Position numbers and translations under genes: made by a program
The notes under the pieces: generated by a model
The model's input: only the letters and a program-made list of their open reading frames with translations
What the model was told of the DNA's origin: nothing
The model's database searches: none
In this document: positions 31,105-40,314 of the stretch, piece after piece
Position numbering within the stretch: the stretch's first letter is position 1
How the letters are laid out: each line of letters opens with the position of its first letter
Assembly (NCBI RefSeq): GCF_017312405.1
Contig: NZ_BLTG01000019.1
Location: 1 to 64,000 of the forward strand
Reading direction: 5' to 3'
Length of the DNA: 64,000 nucleotides
Origin: Mycobacterium sp. PO1
Lineage (GTDB): Bacteria > Actinomycetota > Actinomycetes > Mycobacteriales > Mycobacteriaceae

Positions 31105-32409
31105 ATGCGCATGAACGCGCTGAAAAGTCCCGCTCTGCAGATTTCCATCGCTGCCGTCGCGGGGCTGATGTTCGGTCTGGTGGTCGGTGAGTGGGCCGCA
31201 AATCTGAAGTTCGTCGGCGACATGTTCATCCGGCTGATCCAGATGTCCATCGTCCCCTTGGTGTTGGCGTCGGTGATCGTGGCGACCGGCTCGATGACGG
31301 GCACCGGCACCGGCCGGATCGCGGTACGCACCTTCACGTGGATGCTCGGGTTCTCCTTTGTCGCAGCGGTTCTGGCCTGGCTGTTGAGTGTGCTGATCCA
31401 GCCCGGCACCGGAATGGTCTTCACCGGAGAGGTCGACGCATCCCTCGAGGAGTCCGCCCCGGAAACCGGCGGCTGGCAGGACACCCTGCTGAACTTCGTG
31501 TCGACGAACATCTTCGAGGCGATGGCCAGTGCGACGATGGTGCCGATCATCGTGTTCGCCTTGCTGTTCGGCGTCGCATTGCGCCTCCAGATCAACAGGA
31601 CCGGCGACACCTCGGTGTTGTCCTTCGTCGACCAGGTCCAGCAGATCGTGCTCACCATGATCCGGCTGATCATGTACGTCGCCCCGATCGGCGTATTCTG
31701 CCTGCTGGCGCCGCTGGCCGGAGATGTCGGGTTCGCGGTGGTCACCTCGGGCCTGAAGTACCTGGGTGCGACGCTGATCGGCGTCCTGATCCTGTTCGTG
31801 CTGTTCGTCGTGACGGTCACGCTGCTCACGCGGCTCAGTCCGTGGAAGCTTCCCGGAAAGCTCGCCGAGCAGACCGCGATCGCGGTGACGACCACCAGTT
31901 CGGCGGTGACGTTCCCCACCGTGCTGCGCAACACCGTGGAGAAGGTCGGCGTCAGCCAGAAGGTCGCGAACTTCACGCTGTCGGTCGGTTTGACGATGGG
32001 GTCCTACGGCGCGGTGCTCAACTACATGATCGTGGTGATGTTCCTGGCCCAGTCAGGTGGTATCCAGCTGGGTTTCGGACAGATCGCGCTCGGCATGGGG
32101 CTGGCGATCATGCTGAACATGGGCACCATCACGGTGCCGGGCGGGTTCCCGGTGGTGGCGACGTTCCTGGCCAGCTCGCTGGACCTGCCGTTCGAGGCGA
32201 TCGGACTACTGATCGCCGTCGACTGGTTCGCCGGCATCTTCCGCACCTTCCTCAACGTCAACGGCGACACCTTCGTCGCGATGCTGGTCGCCAACGCCGA
32301 CGACGAGATCGACCGCGATGTCTACAACGGCACCAAGACCGTGACCGCCGAGAGCGTGGACCTCGACGAGTACGCCGACGTGATGGCTCGCGCGGATCAA
32401 GCGGATTGA
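31105..32409 (+). CDS. Dicarboxylate/amino acid:cation symporter (DAACS family)
   Basis: 434 residues. Membrane helices and the substrate-binding hallmarks of GltPh-type transporters are visible: the HP1 serine-rich stretch TTTSSAVTFPTVLRN, the TM7 NMGTIT motif and the C-terminal VDWFAGIFRTFLNVNGD segment (Asp and Asn of TM8). It imports glutamate, aspartate or C4-dicarboxylates with Na or H ions. The 3-prime end overlaps the convergent TetR gene by 13 bases. Confidence 0.93.
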   Translation: MRMNALKSPALQISIAAVAGLMFGLVVGEWAANLKFVGDMFIRLIQMSIVPLVLASVIVATGSMTGTGTGRIAVRTFTWMLGFSFVAAVLAWLLSVLIQPGTGMVFTGEVDASLEESAPETGGWQDTLLNFVSTNIFEAMASATMVPIIVFALLFGVALRLQINRTGDTSVLSFVDQVQQIVLTMIRLIMYVAPIGVFCLLAPLAGDVGFAVVTSGLKYLGATLIGVLILFVLFVVTVTLLTRLSPWKLPGKLAEQTAIAVTTTSSAVTFPTVLRNTVEKVGVSQKVANFTLSVGLTMGSYGAVLNYMIVVMFLAQSGGIQLGFGQIALGMGLAIMLNMGTITVPGGFPVVATFLASSLDLPFEAIGLLIAVDWFAGIFRTFLNVNGDTFVAMLVANADDEIDRDVYNGTKTVTAESVDLDEYADVMARADQAD

Positions 32410-32993
32410 TCAGCCGGGTCGCGACGCCATCGCTGCTGGGGATCGACGAGCTGGGTGGTCGCGGTGAGGATCGCCTCCCGCACCTCGTCGGCGGTCATGT
32501 GGTCGAGCCCGGCCGATGCGCGCAGGAAAGGCGCGAACAGGCGCCAACCCAGCTGCAGTGCCACGGCATTCGCCGCGGCGAGGCGCGCGGTGTGCTCGCA
32601 GTCGTGCAGCGCTGCGATGCGGTCGAGCAGCAGCGCCACCGCCGGAAACGTCGTCTGGTACTCCCCGACCGGGAAGCCTTCCAGCAGCGCGCGCGCCATC
32701 ACCACGGATTGCAGGGTCAGCGCGTCTTCGATGTCTTCCAGGGGCGCCTGCCGCTCGAGAAGCTCGGCGACGCGCCGCCCGAGATGCTCCAGTGTCGCCC
32801 CGACGAGCTGTTCTTTGGTACCGAAGTACCGGAAAACCAGGCCGTGGTTCACCCCGGAACACCACGCCACTTCGCGGATCGACGTCGCCGCGGGCCCCTT
32901 CTCGGCGTAGAGGTCCGCCGCCGCCGCCAGCACCGCGGCGACCACAGCGGCCCTGCCGACCGGCGCAGGCCGCGCCGACAGCTGTGTAGTCAT
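32397..32993 (-). CDS. TetR-family transcriptional repressor (autoregulated)
   Basis: 198 residues from ATG 32993 (MTTQLSARPAPVGRA). The HTH is near residues 33-60 (TSIREVAWCSGVNHGLVFRYFGTK), followed by a helical ligand domain. The promoter TTGACT-N17-TACTGT (33000-33028, minus strand) places the transcription start at or next to the ATG, so the mRNA is probably leaderless. Two 7-4-7 inverted repeats (32985-33002 and 33020-33037) cover the start region and -35, so the protein likely represses itself. No divergently coupled target is evident unless the HicB-like gene is one. Confidence 0.9.
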   Translation of the reverse strand: MTTQLSARPAPVGRAAVVAAVLAAAADLYAEKGPAATSIREVAWCSGVNHGLVFRYFGTKEQLVGATLEHLGRRVAELLERQAPLEDIEDALTLQSVVMARALLEGFPVGEYQTTFPAVALLLDRIAALHDCEHTARLAAANAVALQLGWRLFAPFLRASAGLDHMTADEVREAILTATTQLVDPQQRWRRDPADQSA

Positions 32994-33002
32994 GCGACTA
33001 CA
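32985..33002. promoter_or_regulatory. TetR operator 1
   Basis: TGTAGTC-ATGC-GACTACA, perfect 7-base arms; overlaps the -10 element and the TetR start codon. Confidence 0.8.
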
Positions 33003-33028
33003 GTAGGTCCGCAACGGCGTGTAGTCAA
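33000..33028 (-). promoter_or_regulatory. SigA-type promoter of the TetR gene
   Basis: On the minus strand TTGACT (33028-33023), 17-base spacer, TACTGT (33005-33000); ATG at 32993. Confidence 0.75.
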
Positions 33029-33037
33029 ATGACTGCA
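33020..33037. promoter_or_regulatory. TetR operator 2
   Basis: TGTAGTC-AAAT-GACTGCA; same 7-4-7 design with one mismatch, 35 bases from operator 1 and covering the -35 element. Confidence 0.75.
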
Positions 33038-33121
33038 CTTGACCGCATGGGGACTTAAGTCCCTGCCGAACGTGGCCGATGGCCGCAGCGTGGCGAGCCG
33101 GACGGAACCTAGCGTCGTCGC

Positions 33122-33370
33122 GTGAGGGCAGAACTGAAGGCCTACGAGTACGGCTATCGCATCCGGTGGTCGGGCAAGGACCGCGGTTACGTGGCGACTG
33201 TCGCGGAATGGCCGGCGATCACGTCGCCCCCTGCCGACACACCCCATGCGGCGTTGCAGTCGGTGATCAAGGCGGTCGTCCGTGAGCTGCGCCGCTGCGA
33301 CGCCGAGGGCCGAGCCAGGCCGCCGACGTTGGGACGTGACGACCAGCCGCTCACGTCGGACGCGTCATGA
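33122..33370 (+). CDS. HicB-like small protein, no toxin partner
   Basis: 82 residues from GTG 33122. The stretch YRIRWSGKDRGYVATVAEWP and TPHAALQSVIKAVVREL resemble the partial RNase-H-like fold of HicB antitoxins, but no HicA-type gene is next to it and no DNA-binding tail is seen. It may be an orphan antitoxin-like protein or a DUF1902-type remnant. Its last 6 bases overlap the convergent SDR. The divergent TetR starts 129 bases to the left. Confidence 0.7.
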   Translation: MRAELKAYEYGYRIRWSGKDRGYVATVAEWPAITSPPADTPHAALQSVIKAVVRELRRCDAEGRARPPTLGRDDQPLTSDAS

Positions 33371-34201
33371 CGACGCCGCCAGCCGGGCCCGTTCGGTCAC
33401 CGAGGCGACGACCCCGCCGTCGTTGAGGATGTCGGTGCCGGTCAGGTACCCGGCCTTGTCGCCGGCACAGAACGCCAGCAGTTCGGCCATCTCCTCGGGC
33501 TTGCCCCACCGCGGCACCGCGGCGTCGGCGACCATCGCCCCCGCCCCGGCGTTCTCCTCGAGCCGGCCCATCTCGGTGTCGGTCGATCCCGGCGAGATCG
33601 ACAGGACGCGTAAGCCCTTCGCGGTGAACCGCTCGGCCTGCGCACTGCTGTACCAGCGTACGAAGGACTTGCTCACTCCGTAGGCGACACCGGAGCGGAA
33701 TTCCTCGGGCAGCGACTCCCACGCCGGTCGCATCTTCTGCAGGAATGCGGCGGGATCCGACAGCGCCACCGGGAAATACTGCGCCGGAATCATGTCCGCC
33801 GGCAGCAGATACGCCGCCATCGAGGCGACGTTGACCAGCGCCGCACCCTGAGGGGCGATGGCGTGGAAGCGCTCACCCACGGTGACGGTCCCCACCGCGT
33901 TGGTGCGCATGACGTAGTCCGCATCGCCCATGCTGGGGCTCACTCCGGCGGTGTGGATCACCGAAACCAGCTCACCCAGGCCGCCGGCGGTGTCGAAGAC
34001 CGCGCTCACGGCGTCGGGGTCGGTGACATCGGCGGACACACCGATCGCGGAGATGCCGCGGTCTTTCAGCGCCGCCACCGCCGCGTCGAGCCGCTCAGCC
34101 CGGACATCGGCCAGCACCACGGCATGGTCTCGGCCGACGACGGCGGCCGTCGCCGTACCCATACCCCCGGCACCACCGGTGATCACCGTCACACGTGTCA
34201 T
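33365..34201 (-). CDS. SDR family oxidoreductase
   Basis: 278 residues from ATG 34201. Cofactor motif TGGAGGMGTAT near residues 8-18, YGVSKSFV (YxxxK) with a preceding SMAAY serine, C-terminal NDGG segment. A longer insertion than usual between the serine and the YxxxK (LLPADMIPAQYFPVALSDP...) is typical of 3-alpha-HSD-like SDRs. A possible -10 element TATACA at 34215-34210 lies only a few bases before the ATG, suggesting a leaderless mRNA. Confidence 0.9.
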   Translation of the reverse strand: MTRVTVITGGAGGMGTATAAVVGRDHAVVLADVRAERLDAAVAALKDRGISAIGVSADVTDPDAVSAVFDTAGGLGELVSVIHTAGVSPSMGDADYVMRTNAVGTVTVGERFHAIAPQGAALVNVASMAAYLLPADMIPAQYFPVALSDPAAFLQKMRPAWESLPEEFRSGVAYGVSKSFVRWYSSAQAERFTAKGLRVLSISPGSTDTEMGRLEENAGAGAMVADAAVPRWGKPEEMAELLAFCAGDKAGYLTGTDILNDGGVVASVTERARLAASS

Positions 34202-34236
34202 TCCTAGACTGTATAACGACCTTTGGTGACCAGTGC

Positions 34237-34509
34237 TCAGGCTTCTTCTAGGGCCTCGCCGATCTCCTGCACCACCCGGTTGTGGTCTTCCTGGACGAGG
34301 AAGTGGCCCGCACCCAACACCAGTGCGACCGGCCACTCGATGATCTCCACCGCTGCCAGCACGCCCAACGCCCCGTAGAACGCCAGTTGTTCGGGCCGGG
34401 GCAGCGGCACCCGTCCGATCAACGGCAGATCCACCGAGAACGACTGCCCGCGACGGACCTTCTGCACCGCTTCGTGCCGGGACGCCGACTGCTTCGGAAT
34501 TTCGGCCAT
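34237..34509 (-). CDS. Small membrane-associated protein following the P-type ATPase
   Basis: 90 residues from ATG 34509, with GAAAGG as ribosome site; an in-frame ATG at 34527 adds six residues. One hydrophobic segment (QLAFYGALGVLAAVEIIEWP...LVLGAG) lies between a basic N-terminus and an acidic tail (QEIGEALEEA). The core GALGxxAxxExxEWP resembles GAIGAAGLVEWP in the protein at 39041, on the other side of the ATPase gene. It ends the ATPase transcript. Function unknown, possibly an accessory subunit. Confidence 0.75.
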   Translation of the reverse strand: MAEIPKQSASRHEAVQKVRRGQSFSVDLPLIGRVPLPRPEQLAFYGALGVLAAVEIIEWPVALVLGAGHFLVQEDHNRVVQEIGEALEEA

Positions 34510-34541
34510 TTGTTGCCTTTCGGTCATGTCGGGTTGGGCCT

Positions 34542-37500
34542 TCAGACGCCTGCCATCCGGACCGTGGAAGGCGTGTCAACACCCGGTGTCCGCGTCACGT
34601 CCGACCCCGTGTCCGTCATGTCCCACGTCATCGCGATTCCGTTGCGGGAAGTGTATGCAGTGCTGTGGCGGCTCGGCGTTGTCGACATCGAGGACTGAAA
34701 CCTGCTGACCACTCGCGGCGCCACCGTCGCCGCGACGGTGGCCACACCCGCTGTGCCCAGTCCCTGCGCCCAGCCAACCGGCCCCAACGGGGTGCACCCC
34801 AACAGCTGGCTGACTCCGGGAGTGCTGATCAGTGCGCCGAGCGCCACCAGCGACCCGACGGCGGTGGTCACCACCAGCGGGCTGTGGGAGTCGATCAGCG
34901 TCTGACCGAGCTGCGTCGACACCAGCGCCACCAGCGCCACGGTCGACGCCCGGCGCGGCTGCAGCGTGAAGCCGGCCATCACCCAGGCCGAGGTGGCCGC
35001 CGCGGCAGTGGTCGCACCCCGGATCGCCACCGTGCGCCACAGCGCTGCCTGGTCCGGTCCGCGCCCGGCCTCGCCGTCGGCCACGATCGTCGGGCTGACC
35101 GCCAAGGCCGCCGCGGGCAGGGCGTCGGTCATCATGTTGACCAGCAGCAGCTGCCGGGTGTTCAACGGTGAGGAGCCCGTCATCGCCGAGCCCACGATCG
35201 AGAACGCCACTTCACCGGCATTGCCACCGAGCAGCACCGCCACGGCCGCCTGCACCCGCCGCCACAGCTGCCTGCCCTCGTCCAGGGCGTCCAGCAGGGC
35301 ACCGATGCGACCGTCGAGCAGCATCACGTCGGCGGCGGTGCGAGCGGGATCGCTGCCCCGGCTCGCGACGCCGATTCCGACGGTGGCCGACCGGATCGCC
35401 GCGGCGTCGTTGGCGCCGTCCCCGACCATCGCGCACACCAGCTCGATGCGCTCGAGGGTCTGCACGACCTGCACTTTGTGTTCGGGCGTCATGCGGGCGA
35501 ACACGACCTTCTCCCGCACCGCCTTCTCCTGGCCACGTCGGGGCAGCTTCGCCCACTCGGAGCCGCTGATCACGTGCTCGGCGGTGACCTGCAGCCCCAT
35601 GTCACCGGCGATCGCGGTCGCGGTCACCGGATGGTCGCCGGTGATCAGCCGCACTCCGATCCCCTGGGCCGCGAGTGCCGCGAGCACCGCCGCCGAGTCC
35701 TCCCGGGGTGTGTCCGACAGCCCGAGCAGACCGATCACCTCCAGGTCGTCCGCGCACAGCTCGGCGAAGGCACGGTCGTCGCGGATCGCGGCCGAGCGCT
35801 GCCGGTCGGTGACCGTGCGGCGCGCCACGGCGATCACCCGCAGCCCGGACGCCGCCATGTCCTGCACGGTGCGTTCGACGTCGGCGTCGGCGTCGACCCG
35901 CGCGGCCAGCAGAACCTCCGGTGCGCCCTTGACGACGAGTTCGGAGCCGATCAGCGATGCCGCGAACGGCCGCCCGGACCGGAACGGCAGGTGCGCGTCG
36001 GCGGGGCCGGCGTCGAGTCCACGTTTCTGCGCGGCCTCGGCCACCGCCGCGTCGGTGGCGTGCTGATGGTTGCCGCCGTTGCTCGGCTCGGTGGCGCCGG
36101 CGGCACAGGCCACCACCTGGTCTTCGGTGATGCCGCCGAACGCGTGGACGCGGGTGGTCTGGAGCCGGTTCTCGCTGAGCGTGCCGGTCTTGTCGAAACA
36201 GACCACGTCGACCCGGCCGAGGGCCTCGACCGCTTTCGGGGTGCGAACAAGCGCGCCGGCGGCCGACAGGCGGCGCGCCGACGCCTGTTGAGCCAACGTC
36301 GCGACCAACGGCAGGCCCTCCGGCACGGCTGCGACGGCGACCGCCACGCCGCTGGCGATGGCGTCGCGCAGCGGAGTCGCCCGCAACAGGCCGAGACCGC
36401 CGACCAGAGCTCCGCCGGCAAGGCTGAACGGCAACGCGCGGTTGGTCAGTTCGCGCAACTGGGTCTGCAGTCCGACCGCGGCACTGTGCCCGGGGGCGAC
36501 GTCGGCGGCCCGCCGGATCTGGGTCTGCGCGCCGACCGCGGTGACGACACCGACCGCGCTGCCGCTGACCACCGTCGTGGTGCCGTACAGCATGCAGCTG
36601 CGCTCGGCGACGATGGCACCGGGAGTGGCATCGACACGTTTGGGCACCGGCAACGACTCACCGGTCAACGCGGACTCGTCGACCTCCAGGTCGACCGCTT
36701 CGACGATGCGGCAGTCTGCGGGAATGACCTCACCCGCCCGCACCTCGACCAGGTCGCCCGGGCGCAGCTCGTCGGCATCCACGCTGTCGGATCCGCCGCC
36801 GGTCACCCGGCGCGCCGGCGGGGCCTGGACCGCCAGCATGCGGCGCAGCAGACGCTCGGCGCGCACCTGCTGGGAGGCGGCCAACACGGCGTTGCCGGTC
36901 AGCACCGACCCGACCAGGATGGCATCGACCGGCGAGCCCAGCATCGCGCTGGCGGCCGACCCGACCGCGAGCACCGGCGTGAGCGGGTCGGACAGCTCGT
37001 CGCGCACGGCCGTGGCGAGTTCGCCCGCCAGCCGCACCGCTGCACCCGCGGTGCTGTCGACGAATCCCGCGGACGCGCGTGCGGTCGAGGCCAACCGCGA
37101 CGGCGACGGCGCAGGCCGATCGGCGGGCGGCGGCAGGGCGTCCCGGACCTGCTCGACGGGCATCGCGTGCCACTGCTGGGTCGGCGTCGGCGTGGGCGCC
37201 GCGGCGGAGAGCACGCCGCGCGCCGCGAACAGACCCGTGGCGAGTCCGGCAGCGGCACCTGCGGTGACCGGTCCGGTCCCCTGGCCGCGCACGCCCGGGA
37301 TCAGGAGCAGACCGCCGAGCAGCGAGGCGCTGGTCGCCAACTCGATGCCGCGCCGGCTGACCCGCCGGGCCGCAGGTAAGGCATGCAGGATGCGCCACGT
37401 CGCAGCCAGGTCCGGGGTCAGCACGTCGGCTCCCCACGGTGGACGGGTGCCGGCGTCGAGCACGCCGATCGACAGATCGGCACGAGCCAGTGCCGCCGAC

Positions 37501-39044
37501 GACACCACGGCCACCGTGCGGCCTTCGTTCTGCAGCGCGACGACGGCGTCTGCGAGCGCGTCGCCGAGCGTGGTGTCGACCGGGTAGATCTCGTCGAACG
37601 ACGAGCGCAACTCGTCCAGTTCGTCGCCGTCCACCGTGACGAGGTCGATGTCGGCGTTGCGCACCTCGCCGATGACCGCGGCGGCCAGTGGATGGTGCAC
37701 GTGGCGGATCAGCACGCGCCCCGCGGACGCGCCGTGCCCGTTGCCCTCGCGTGCGACCGGCGCGGGGTGCCATCCGGCGCCCAGCTTCCCGCGCTGCACC
37801 TGCTCCTGCGCCCATTCCCAGACCTCGGTCCGACGCCGCTCGGCGACCTCCTCGAGGTGGCCCACCTGAAGGTCGTCGGTGAGCAACACCCGCGGATCGA
37901 CGACCACCGCGTCGACGCGGTCCAGGCGGCGCAGCGCCTCCGGGCGCATGGCGACCACATCGTGTCGGTCGGCCATCCCCCGGCTGAGCGTGGCGACGAA
38001 AGCCTCCCGGGCGTTGCGGGCCGCCTTCGGTGCGGTCACCACCGCGGCGGTGGCGCCCGCAGCGAGATCGGCGGTCAGCAGCCCGACGGCCGGGGCAGCG
38101 ACGCCCTGGGCGGTGCCGCTGCGCTGGGCGTGCCGTTCGATCGGCCCAGGCGGCAGCGGGCAGGGTCGCGGCGGGGCAGCGGCGCCGTCGCGCTCCCCGG
38201 CCTGCGTCGCGGCCGCGTGGTCGAGATCGAGGCTGGGTTCAAGTCGCTGCCACGCGTGGGAGCCGGCGGTGAGCTCTCCGACCTGGGCGAGGTGGCGGAC
38301 GAACTCCACGGCCAGTGAGGCGGGCGCCTGGGTGAGGGTGTAGACGGTCGCCGCGGTCAGGCCGAGAACGGTGTCGGCGGCCGGTTTGCCCAACCTGTTC
38401 TCCACCACCGCACGCAGGCGGGGCTGGTAGTCGATGGCGGTCAGCGCAGCGGCCAGGCCCGGGGGCAGCGGGCGCCAGGGCAGCAGCCACCCGGCGGTGG
38501 CCACGCACAGCCCCGCGCCGTTGGCCGCCGCCGCCACCACGCGGCCGGTCAGCACGACGCCGTCGCCGGGCAGGTCGCTCGGGCGGCGGTCGGTGTCCGC
38601 CGGGGCGTGACGCGCCTCGGCGGCCGCGACGGCCTGGCAGAGTTCGTCCATCGAGGGGCCTCCCTCGTCGACGGACACCACGACCCTGCGCACCGAATGA
38701 TTGAGGCGCGCGTCGCGGACCCCGTCGAGGTCACGCACCGCGGCCAGCACGGCCTCACCGAGTGGCCGACCGTCCTGGCCGTCGAGGCCGTGCACCTCGA
38801 TCCAGCAGCGGTCCTCGTTGCGCCACCGGCGGCGCGCCGGTGTGCCGCCGACGAGTTCGCGCACCGCCGCGACCGCGCCGGAACCGGGGCCGGCGGGTGC
38901 GACCGCGTCGCCGAGGCCGCGGGCGACGGAGGACGTGACCTTCAGGCTGACATCGAGGCCGGTGGCGGCGCACGCGAGCGTGAACGCCACGGGAGCCGTG
39001 GCGAGCCGGGCCGCGCGTCCGATCAGGCGTGCTGCGTTACTCAC
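34542..39044 (-). CDS. Very long P-type cation-transporting ATPase (CtpH/CtpI-like)
   Basis: 1500 residues, about twice a standard P-type pump. An N-terminal ~650-residue extension contains two ferredoxin-like or HMA-like segments and membrane helices, then the pump core: actuator motif LTGES near 795, PEGLPLVATL, phosphorylation motif CFDKTGTL near 950, GDHPVTATAI, and hinge GDGANDAAA near 1206, followed by the C-terminal helices (NMMTDALPAAAL). This is the actinobacterial CtpH/CtpI type, close to the IIA/II-type pumps; the ion is not settled. The ATG overlaps the stop of the 39041 gene (ATGA) and a small membrane protein follows, so the three form an operon. The last ~45 residues are Ser/Thr-rich and atypical. 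Confidence 0.92.
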   Translation of the reverse strand: MSNAARLIGRAARLATAPVAFTLACAATGLDVSLKVTSSVARGLGDAVAPAGPGSGAVAAVRELVGGTPARRRWRNEDRCWIEVHGLDGQDGRPLGEAVLAAVRDLDGVRDARLNHSVRRVVVSVDEGGPSMDELCQAVAAAEARHAPADTDRRPSDLPGDGVVLTGRVVAAAANGAGLCVATAGWLLPWRPLPPGLAAALTAIDYQPRLRAVVENRLGKPAADTVLGLTAATVYTLTQAPASLAVEFVRHLAQVGELTAGSHAWQRLEPSLDLDHAAATQAGERDGAAAPPRPCPLPPGPIERHAQRSGTAQGVAAPAVGLLTADLAAGATAAVVTAPKAARNAREAFVATLSRGMADRHDVVAMRPEALRRLDRVDAVVVDPRVLLTDDLQVGHLEEVAERRRTEVWEWAQEQVQRGKLGAGWHPAPVAREGNGHGASAGRVLIRHVHHPLAAAVIGEVRNADIDLVTVDGDELDELRSSFDEIYPVDTTLGDALADAVVALQNEGRTVAVVSSAALARADLSIGVLDAGTRPPWGADVLTPDLAATWRILHALPAARRVSRRGIELATSASLLGGLLLIPGVRGQGTGPVTAGAAAGLATGLFAARGVLSAAAPTPTPTQQWHAMPVEQVRDALPPPADRPAPSPSRLASTARASAGFVDSTAGAAVRLAGELATAVRDELSDPLTPVLAVGSAASAMLGSPVDAILVGSVLTGNAVLAASQQVRAERLLRRMLAVQAPPARRVTGGGSDSVDADELRPGDLVEVRAGEVIPADCRIVEAVDLEVDESALTGESLPVPKRVDATPGAIVAERSCMLYGTTTVVSGSAVGVVTAVGAQTQIRRAADVAPGHSAAVGLQTQLRELTNRALPFSLAGGALVGGLGLLRATPLRDAIASGVAVAVAAVPEGLPLVATLAQQASARRLSAAGALVRTPKAVEALGRVDVVCFDKTGTLSENRLQTTRVHAFGGITEDQVVACAAGATEPSNGGNHQHATDAAVAEAAQKRGLDAGPADAHLPFRSGRPFAASLIGSELVVKGAPEVLLAARVDADADVERTVQDMAASGLRVIAVARRTVTDRQRSAAIRDDRAFAELCADDLEVIGLLGLSDTPREDSAAVLAALAAQGIGVRLITGDHPVTATAIAGDMGLQVTAEHVISGSEWAKLPRRGQEKAVREKVVFARMTPEHKVQVVQTLERIELVCAMVGDGANDAAAIRSATVGIGVASRGSDPARTAADVMLLDGRIGALLDALDEGRQLWRRVQAAVAVLLGGNAGEVAFSIVGSAMTGSSPLNTRQLLLVNMMTDALPAAALAVSPTIVADGEAGRGPDQAALWRTVAIRGATTAAAATSAWVMAGFTLQPRRASTVALVALVSTQLGQTLIDSHSPLVVTTAVGSLVALGALISTPGVSQLLGCTPLGPVGWAQGLGTAGVATVAATVAPRVVSRFQSSMSTTPSRHSTAYTSRNGIAMTWDMTDTGSDVTRTPGVDTPSTVRMAGV

Positions 39045-39472
39045 TTGGCGGAGGCGCTGCGCGCCGCCGACTTGCGGGCCGTCGACTTACGGGGAGTCGA
39101 CTTGCGGGGCGTCGACTTCTGGGCCGTCGATTTCTGGGGGGTCGATGTCTGGGGGGTGGTCACGGCCCGTGCAGTGCCGGATTCTGCGCCGCCGGACCGT
39201 TGGTTGATCTGGTGCAGGACCAGCGCGGTGCCGCCGACGGCGAGCAGCAGCGGCCACTCGACCAGTCCGGCCGCTCCGATGGCGCCGAGAGTCAGCGCCG
39301 CCGCCCCCGACGAGTGACTTCCGCTGCTCAGCCCGGAGCGCACCCCGTTGGCCGCGCCCTGGATTCCGCCGACCACACCGTTGATCGCCGCGCCCCCGAC
39401 CGCGCCGGCCGCGGCGGTGGTGGTGTCTGCTACTCGCGCCACGCCCCTGAAGGCTGATTTCACAGGGTTCAT
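39041..39472 (-). CDS. Membrane protein with lysine-rich repeat tail, first gene of the P-type ATPase operon
   Basis: 143 residues from ATG 39472, five bases after GAGGAG. A glycine/alanine-rich first half and one hydrophobic segment (GAAGLVEWPLLLAVGGTALVLHQ) are followed by a basic tail of repeated (P/A)(Q/R)KST units, e.g. KSTPRKSTPRKSTARKS. Such tails resemble those of mycobacterial histone-like or heparin-binding proteins and bind polyanions. It overlaps the ATPase start by four bases and shares a hydrophobic core with the protein at 34237. No function is known. Confidence 0.75.
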   Translation of the reverse strand: MNPVKSAFRGVARVADTTTAAAGAVGGAAINGVVGGIQGAANGVRSGLSSGSHSSGAAALTLGAIGAAGLVEWPLLLAVGGTALVLHQINQRSGGAESGTARAVTTPQTSTPQKSTAQKSTPRKSTPRKSTARKSAARSASAK

Positions 39473-39677
39473 GTGCACTCCTCGATACGCCGCATCAGCT
39501 GGGGCAATTCATTGTCCAGTCATTCCCCGATAACCGCCCGTTATACACAGCTTTGGTGAACAAACGATTCGGCGTCGCAGGACCGCTGTCGGCGCCTGCC
39601 CCGAACGGCTTCGGCGGCACGGCGAACCAGCCGGGCCCCGTCCCGGCCAAACCCGGTGACGCCACATCGTTACCGAC

Positions 39678-39703
39678 GTTTACCCCATCTGTCACACGGG
39701 TAA
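39678..39703 (+). promoter_or_regulatory. SigF-like promoter candidate
   Basis: GTTT at 39678-39681, 16-base spacer, GGGTAA at 39698-39703, 65 bases before the next start codon at 39768. The rest of the 39473-39767 gap, between the divergent ATPase operon and this gene, shows nothing further that can be named. Confidence 0.5.
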
Positions 39704-39767
39704 CTCACGTCACAGTGGTTGCCGCTAGGTGCCACCGCCAACAGAAAGAGTCGGATGGAACGAGCAC

Positions 39768-40238
39768 ATGAACACTGTCTTGTATTTCAGCACCCGTGGC
39801 GTCGTCTATGAAACCCGCGCATACAGCAAAGCCGACATCGCCGAGCTGGTCCACGAGCAAGGCCTGCAATGCCTGACCAGCAGTGACCGGCAGTTCGACT
39901 TCTGGTTCTCCCCGTCGATGCACCGGTGCCAGCGCCGCGCCAATCGGGCAGCCACCGAGCTGCTGCTGGCGACCACGAACTTCACCGCCACATCCGTGCC
40001 GCTGCTACGCGGCTGCGTCGTCGTCGCCACCCATGACGCCGACGGCGACCTCGATGGGCTGAGTTGGCAGCAGCTCGATCTGCTGGCCGAACGCAACCGC
40101 GCCCTGAACAGCCGGGACGACCGGGTACTGAGTCGCCGGATCGCCAGAGACCTCCGCCGTCAGCAGCGCGTCGAGCCGGTCATGCCGGCCGCTGCCGGTG
40201 CGCGCCCGGCACGACCCCGCGTTCCTGTGTCGCACTGA
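39768..40238 (+). CDS. Hypothetical protein with basic tail
   Basis: 156 residues from ATG 39768 (MNTVLYFSTRGVVYETRAYS), chosen because the upstream in-frame extension is unlike the rest. It is mixed alpha/beta, followed by an arginine-rich C-terminus (RVLSRRIARDLRRQQR). No family recognised; the segment FDFWFSPSMHRCQRRANRAATELLL is the most distinctive part. A SigF-like promoter candidate precedes it. Confidence 0.75.
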   Translation: MNTVLYFSTRGVVYETRAYSKADIAELVHEQGLQCLTSSDRQFDFWFSPSMHRCQRRANRAATELLLATTNFTATSVPLLRGCVVVATHDADGDLDGLSWQQLDLLAERNRALNSRDDRVLSRRIARDLRRQQRVEPVMPAAAGARPARPRVPVSH

Positions 40239-40314
40239 GCGCGGTCGCCGGTACCGAGTCGCCCGTCTGCCTGCGTAGGCTCGAACCCGTACCGACGACG
40301 AAAGATTCACGATC

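Noticed and set aside
33122..33370. HicAB toxin-antitoxin module
   Set aside because: Only the HicB-like half is present; no HicA-like gene lies within several hundred bases.
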